Source: Galaxea fascicularis
Taxonomy: Eukaryota > Cnidaria > Anthozoa > Scleractinia > Euphylliidae
Length of the DNA: 64,000 nucleotides
Reading direction: 5' to 3'
Assembly (NCBI GenBank): GCA_948470475.1
Contig: OX419339.1
Location: 16,824,863-16,888,862, forward strand
The notes beneath the pieces were generated by a model. The model saw nothing but the letters and a program-made list of their open reading frames with translations. It did no database searches and was not told the DNA's origin. A program made the position numbers and the translations under genes. Shown here piece after piece: positions 56,901 through 64,000 of the stretch (its first letter is position 1; every line of letters starts with the position of its first letter).

Positions 56901-59900
56901 CCTTCAGGTTACGTTCTAGGGGCTTAGGGTAGGGCTAGACTCAGATTTGGGGCAAGAGCATGAACAAGCCACGTGGCTAACACTCCCAGCACACTTTGAC
57001 GACATAGACCAGGCACGGTAGGTTATTTGGCTAGATTGACACCAATTCCGTTTTGATTGAGCCTGTAATCTTCAAAATATCTACTCCCGTTACCTCCAGT
57101 TGGTGCTTTGCCACAATCTTGACCTATTTGCTGCCTGTCCCAGATACCCTTTTTGTTGAACTCTTCGTCCTGTGCTCAGTATGACACAAAAACTTGCAGA
57201 GATACGTTTCTTCATGCGTTTTGCCTGTTTACAGCGTCCCCGAATTGAAACTGTGAAATTACTTACAGAAAGAGTGTTTTTATTAACAAAATATTGAGGT
57301 CACGTGACCGGTGCTTCTGACACCACTAGAGGATAGCAGTGACTAAGATTAAGTGAAGGACAGGGCAAGAGTTGGGATTTAAGGGCCCCAGTTGATTTTC
57401 TGACCTTCAGGTTACGTTCTAGGGGCTTAGGGTAGGGCTAGACTCAGATTTGGGGCAAGAGCATGAACAAGCCACGTGGCTAACACTCCCAGCACACTTT
57501 GACGACATAGACCAGGCACGGTAGGTTATTTGGCTAGATTGACACCAATTCCGTTTTGATTGAGCCTGTAATCTTCAAAATATCTACTCCCGTTACCTCC
57601 AGTTGGTGCTTTGCCACAATCTTGACCTATTTGCTGCCTGTCCCAGATACCCTTTTTGTTCAACTCTTCGTCCTGTGCTCAGTATGACACAAAAACTTGC
57701 AGAGATACGTTTCTTCATGCGTTTTGCCTGTTTACAGCGTCCCCGAATTGAAACTGTGAAATTACTTACAGAAAGAGTGTTTTTATTAACAAAATATTGA
57801 GGTCACGTGACCGGTGCTTCTGACACCACTAGAGGATAGCAGTGACTAAGATTAAGTGAAGGACAGGGCAAGAGTTGGGATTTAAGGGCCCCAGTTGATT
57901 TTCTGACCTTCAGGTTACGTTCTAGGGGCTTAGGGTAGGGCTAGACTCAGATTTGGGGCAAGAGCATGAACAAGCCACGTGGCTAACACTCCCAGCACAC
58001 TTTGACGACATAGACCAGGCACGGTAGGTTATTTGGCTAGATTGACACCAATTCCGTTTTGATTGAGCCTGTAATCTTCAAAATATCTACTCCCGTTACC
58101 TCCAGTTGGTGCTTTGCCACAATCTTGACCTATTTGCTGCCTGTCCCAGATACCCTTTTTGTTCAACTCTTCGTCCTGTGCTCAGTATGACACAAAAACT
58201 TGCAGAGATACGTTTCTTCATGCGTTTTGCCTGTTTACAGCGTCCCCGAATTGAAACTGTGAAATTACTTACAGAAAGAGTGTTTTTATTAACAAAATAT
58301 TGAGGTCACGTGACCGGTGCTTCTGACACCACTAGAGGATAGCAGTGACTAAGATTAAGTGAAGGACAGGGCAAGAGTTGGGATTTAAGGGCCCCAGTTG
58401 ATTTTCTGACCTTCAGGTTACGTTCTAGGGGCTTAGGGTAGGGCTAGACTCAGATTTGGGGCAAGAGCATGAACAAGCCACGTGGCTAACACTCCCAGCA
58501 CACTTTGACGACATAGACCAGGCACGGTAGGTTATTTGGCTAGATTGACACCAATTCCGTTTTGATTGAGCCTGTAATCTTCAAAATATCTACTCCCGTT
58601 ACCTCCAGTTGGTGCTTTGCCACAATCTTGACCTATTTGCTGCCTGTCCCAGATACCCTTTTTGTTCAACTCTTCGTCCTGTGCTCAGTATGACACAAAA
58701 ACTTGCAGAGATACGTTTCTTCATGCGTTTTGCCTGTTTACAGCGTCCCCGAATTGAAACTGTGAAATTACTTACAGAAAGAGTGTTTTTATTAACAAAA
58801 TATTGAGGTCACGTGACCGGTGCTTCTGACACCACTAGAGGATAGCAGTGACTAAGATTAAGTGAAGGACAGGGCAAGAGTTGGGATTTAAGGGCCCCAG
58901 TTGATTTTCTGACCTTCAGGTTACGTTCTAGGGGCTTAGGGTAGGGCTAGACTCAGATTTGGGGCAAGAGCATGAACAAGCCACGTGGCTAACACTCCCA
59001 GCACACTTTGACGACATAGACCAGGCACGGTAGGTTATTTGGCTAGATTGACACCAATTCCGTTTTGATTGAGCCTGTAATCTTCAAAATATCTACTCCC
59101 GTTACCTCCAGTTGGTGCTTTGCCACAATCTTGACCTATTTGCTGCCTGTCCCAGATACCCTTTTTGTTCAACTCTTCGTCCTGTGCTCAGTATGACACA
59201 AAAACTTGCAGAGATACGTTTCTTCATGCGTTTTGCCTGTTTACAGCGTCCCCGAATTGAAACTGTGAAATTACTTACAGAAAGAGTGTTTTTATTAACA
59301 AAATATTGAGGTCACGTGACCGGTGCTTCTGACACCACTAGAGGATAGCAGTGACTAAGATTAAGTGAAGGACAGGGCAAGAGTTGGGATTTAAGGGCCC
59401 CAGTTGATTTTCTGACCTTCAGGTTACGTTCTAGGGGCTTAGGGTAGGGCTAGACTCAGATTTGGGGCAAGAGCATGAACAAGCCACGTGGCTAACACTC
59501 CCAGCACACTTTGACGACATAGACCAGGCACGGTAGGTTATTTGGCTAGATTGACACCAATTCCGTTTTGATTGAGCCTGTAATCTTCAAAATATCTACT
59601 CCCGTTACCTCCAGTTGGTGCTTTGCCACAATCTTGACCTATTTGCTGCCTGTCCCAGATACCCTTTTTGTTCAACTCTTCGTCCTGTGCTCAGTATGAC
59701 ACAAAAACTTGCAGAGATACGTTTCTTCATGCGTTTTGCCTGTTTACAGCGTCCCCGAATTGAAACTGTGAAATTACTTACAGAAAGAGTGTTTTTATTA
59801 ACAAAATATTGAGGTCACGTGACCGGTGCTTCTGACACCACTAGAGGATAGCAGTGACTAAGATTAAGTGAAGGACAGGGCAAGAGTTGGGATTTAAGGG

Positions 59901-62900
59901 CCCCAGTTGATTTTCTGACCTTCAGGTTACGTTCTAGGGGCTTAGGGTAGGGCTAGACTCAGATTTGGGGCAAGAGCATGAACAAGCCACGTGGCTAACA
60001 CTCCCAGCACACTTTGACGACATAGACCAGGCACGGTAGGTTATTTGGCTAGATTGACACCAATTCCGTTTTGATTGAGCCTGTAATCTTCAAAATATCT
60101 ACTCCCGTTACCTCCAGTTGGTGCTTTGCCACAATCTTGACCTATTTGCTGCCTGTCCCAGATACCCTTTTTGTTCAACTCTTCGTCCTGTGCTCAGTAT
60201 GACACAAAAACTTGCAGAGATACGTTTCTTCATGCGTTTTGCCTGTTTACAGCGTCCCCGAATTGAAACTGTGAAATTACTTACAGAAAGAGTGTTTTTA
60301 TTAACAAAATATTGAGGTCACGTGACCGGTGCTTCTGACACCACTAGAGGATAGCAGTGACTAAGATTAAGTGAAGGACAGGGCAAGAGTTGGGATTTAA
60401 GGGCCCCAGTTGATTTTCTGACCTTCAGGTTACGTTCTAGGGGCTTAGGGTAGGGCTAGACTCAGATTTGGGGCAAGAGCATGAACAAGCCACGTGGCTA
60501 ACACTCCCAGCACACTTTGACGACATAGACCAGGCACGGTAGGTTATTTGGCTAGATTGACACCAATTCCGTTTTGATTGAGCCTGTAATCTTCAAAATA
60601 TCTACTCCCGTTACCTCCAGTTGGTGCTTTGCCACAATCTTGACCTATTTGCTGCCTGTCCCAGATACCCTTTTTGTTCAACTCTTCGTCCTGTGCTCAG
60701 TATGACACAAAAACTTGCAGAGATACGTTTCTTCATGCGTTTTGCCTGTTTACAGCGTCCCCGAATTGAAACTGTGAAATTACTTACAGAAAGAGTGTTT
60801 TTATTAACAAAATATTGAGGTCACGTGACCGGTGCTTCTGACACCACTAGAGGATAGCAGTGACTAAGATTAAGTGAAGGACAGGGCAAGAGTTGGGATT
60901 TAAGGGCCCCAGTTGATTTTCTGACCTTCAGGTTACGTTCTAGGGGCTTAGGGTAGGGCTAGACTCAGATTTGGGGCAAGAGCATGAACAAGCCACGTGG
61001 CTAACACTCCCAGCACACTTTGACGACATAGACCAGGCACGGTAGGTTATTTGGCTAGATTGACACCAATTCCGTTTTGATTGAGCCTGTAATCTTCAAA
61101 ATATCTACTCCCGTTACCTCCAGTTGGTGCTTTGCCACAATCTTGACCTATTTGCTGCCTGTCCCAGATACCCTTTTTGTTCAACTCTTCGTCCTGTGCT
61201 CAGTATGACACAAAAACTTGCAGAGATACGTTTCTTCATGCGTTTTGCCTGTTTACAGCGTCCCCGAATTGAAACTGTGAAATTACTTACAGAAAGAGTG
61301 TTTTTATTAACAAAATATTGAGGTCACGTGACCGGTGCTTCTGACACCACTAGAGGATAGCAGTGACTAAGATTAAGTGAAGGACAGGGCAAGAGTTGGG
61401 ATTTAAGGGCCCCAGTTGATTTTCTGACCTTCAGGTTACGTTCTAGGGGCTTAGGGTAGGGCTAGACTCAGATTTGGGGCAAGAGCATGAACAAGCCACG
61501 TGGCTAACACTCCCAGCACACTTTGACGACATAGACCAGGCACGGTAGGTTATTTGGCTAGATTGACACCAATTCCGTTTTGATTGAGCCTGTAATCTTC
61601 AAAATATCTACTCCCGTTACCTCCAGTTGGTGCTTTGCCACAATCTTGACCTATTTGCTGCCTGTCCCAGATACCCTTTTTGTTCAACTCTTCGTCCTGT
61701 GCTCAGTATGACACAAAAACTTGCAGAGATACGTTTCTTCATGCGTTTTGCCTGTTTACAGCGTCCCCGAATTGAAACTGTGAAATTACTTACAGAAAGA
61801 GTGTTTTTATTAACAAAATATTGAGGTCACGTGACCGGTGCTTCTGACACCACTAGAGGATAGCAGTGACTAAGATTAAGTGAAGGACAGGGCAAGAGTT
61901 GGGATTTAAGGGCCCCAGTTGATTTTCTGACCTTCAGGTTACGTTCTAGGGGCTTAGGGTAGGGCTAGACTCAGATTTGGGGCAAGAGCATGAACAAGCC
62001 ACGTGGCTAACACTCCCAGCACACTTTGACGACATAGACCAGGCACGGTAGGTTATTTGGCTAGATTGACACCAATTCCGTTTTGATTGAGCCTGTAATC
62101 TTCAAAATATCTACTCCCGTTACCTCCAGTTGGTGCTTTGCCACAATCTTGACCTATTTGCTGCCTGTCCCAGATACCCTTTTTGTTCAACTCTTCGTCC
62201 TGTGCTCAGTATGACACAAAAACTTGCAGAGATACGTTTCTTCATGCGTTTTGCCTGTTTACAGCGTCCCCGAATTGAAACTGTGAAATTACTTACAGAA
62301 AGAGTGTTTTTATTAACAAAATATTGAGGTCACGTGACCGGTGCTTCTGACACCACTAGAGGATAGCAGTGACTAAGATTAAGTGAAGGACAGGGCAAGA
62401 GTTGGGATTTAAGGGCCCCAGTTGATTTTCTGACCTTCAGGTTACGTTCTAGGGGCTTAGGGTAGGGCTAGACTCAGATTTGGGGCAAGAGCATGAACAA
62501 GCCACGTGGCTAACACTCCCAGCACACTTTGACGACATAGACCAGGCACGGTAGGTTATTTGGCTAGATTGACACCAATTCCGTTTTGATTGAGCCTGTA
62601 ATCTTCAAAATATCTACTCCCGTTACCTCCAGTTGGTGCTTTGCCACAATCTTGACCTATTTGCTGCCTGTCCCAGATACCCTTTTTGTTCAACTCTTCG
62701 TCCTGTGCTCAGTATGACACAAAAACTTGCAGAGATACGTTTCTTCATGCGTTTTGCCTGTTTACAGCGTCCCCGAATTGAAACTGTGAAATTACTTACA
62801 GAAAGAGTGTTTTTATTAACAAAATATTGAGGTCACGTGACCGGTGCTTCTGACACCACTAGAGGATAGCAGTGACTAAGATTAAGTGAAGGACAGGGCA

Positions 62901-64000
62901 AGAGTTGGGATTTAAGGGCCCCAGTTGATTTTCTGACCTTCAGGTTACGTTCTAGGGGCTTAGGGTAGGGCTAGACTCAGATTTGGGGCAAGAGCATGAA
63001 CAAGCCACGTGGCTAACACTCCCAGCACACTTTGACGACATAGACCAGGCACGGTAGGTTATTTGGCTAGATTGACACCAATTCCGTTTTGATTGAGCCT
63101 GTAATCTTCAAAATATCTACTCCCGTTACCTCCAGTTGGTGCTTTGCCACAATCTTGACCTATTTGCTGCCTGTCCCAGATACCCTTTTTGTTCAACTCT
63201 TCGTCCTGTGCTCAGTATGACACAAAAACTTGCAGAGATACGTTTCTTCATGCGTTTTGCCTGTTTACAGCGTCCCCGAATTGAAACTGTGAAATTACTT
63301 ACAGAAAGAGTGTTTTTATTAACAAAATATTGAGGTCACGTGACCGGTGCTTCTGACACCACTAGAGGATAGCAGTGACTAAGATTAAGTGAAGGACAGG
63401 GCAAGAGTTGGGATTTAAGGGCCCCAGTTGATTTTCTGACCTTCAGGTTACGTTCTAGGGGCTTAGGGTAGGGCTAGACTCAGATTTGGGGCAAGAGCAT
63501 GAACAAGCCACGTGGCTAACACTCCCAGCACACTTTGACGACATAGACCAGGCACGGTAGGTTATTTGGCTAGATTGACACCAATTCCGTTTTGATTGAG
63601 CCTGTAATCTTCAAAATATCTACTCCCGTTACCTCCAGTTGGTGCTTTGCCACAATCTTGACCTATTTGCTGCCTGTCCCAGATACCCTTTTTGTTCAAC
63701 TCTTCGTCCTGTGCTCAGTATGACACAAAAACTTGCAGAGATACGTTTCTTCATGCGTTTTGCCTGTTTACAGCGTCCCCGAATTGAAACTGTGAAATTA
63801 CTTACAGAAAGAGTGTTTTTATTAACAAAATATTGAGGTCACGTGACCGGTGCTTCTGACACCACTAGAGGATAGCAGTGACTAAGATTAAGTGAAGGAC
63901 AGGGCAAGAGTTGGGATTTAAGGGCCCCAGTTGATTTTCTGACCTTCAGGTTACGTTCTAGGGGCTTAGGGTAGGGCTAGACTCAGATTTGGGGCAAGAG

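Larger units (their letters stand above)
47713..64000. repeat. 503-bp satellite array, 32.4 copies
   Basis: Head-to-tail units of 503 bp fill the window from the gap to its right edge and continue beyond it. Copies look identical apart from one substitution (57158, C to G). A 65-codon frame recurs in every unit (for example from 48046) but starts without ATG and is broken by the substitution, so it is not treated as coding. No rRNA, snRNA or histone sequence was recognised. The left end begins inside a unit, so the array probably extends into the gap. Confidence 0.97.

Overview
The window looks like animal nuclear DNA from an anthozoan cnidarian, most likely a stony coral. It is intron-rich and AT-rich, host genes are split into short exons, and many small inverted-repeat transposons are scattered through introns and intergenic DNA. 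The organism call is inference from gene style and repeat content. No bacterial operon, rRNA gene or CRISPR array is visible. A 200-base assembly gap (47513-47712) separates the gene and transposon part from a satellite array.

Layout. (1) 1.4-3.8 kb, minus strand: a GT4-type glycosyltransferase gene in three candidate exons with compatible phases. (2) 4.9-21.2 kb: mostly non-coding. It holds at least eight inverted-repeat elements (several with target-site duplications), a 48-bp G/T-rich minisatellite at 12.4-13.6 kb, a tRNA-like SINE fragment and a broken reading frame. (3) 22.5-35.5 kb, minus strand: a PPP1R16A/B (MYPT3/TIMAP)-like gene with two ankyrin exons, a linker exon, a long Pro/Ser/Thr-rich exon and a last exon ending in a CaaX box. 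Its long exon is split by a nearly intact Ty3/Gypsy-type LTR retrotransposon (24126-28792; 133-bp LTRs differing at one base; target duplication GAAGT). An intron of the same gene carries an element of about 2.9 kb whose terminal inverted repeats are built of roughly 100-130-bp tandem subrepeats. (4) 36845-44896: a complete-looking 8.05-kb Mutator-like element with a 9-bp target duplication, inverted termini built of heptamer repeats, and a five-exon transposase gene (948 codons plus stop) with DDE and SWIM motifs. (5) 46.6-47.5 kb: two parts of one gene family in opposite orientation, an acidic protein on minus and a zinc-finger start on plus that runs into the gap. (6) 47713-64000: 32.4 copies of a 503-bp satellite with one base difference noticed; each unit carries two perfect 12-bp palindromes centred on CACGTG.

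How the parts interact. Host genes here are being remodelled by mobile DNA. The Gypsy insertion puts a stop shortly after the junction in the PPP1R16-like gene and removes its predicted prenylation signal from that reading frame. The Mutator-like element appears to encode its own transposase and has itself been hit by a smaller inverted-repeat element. Three otherwise different elements (4.9, 30.9 and 36.8 kb) share one architecture: terminal inverted repeats made of short tandem repeats.
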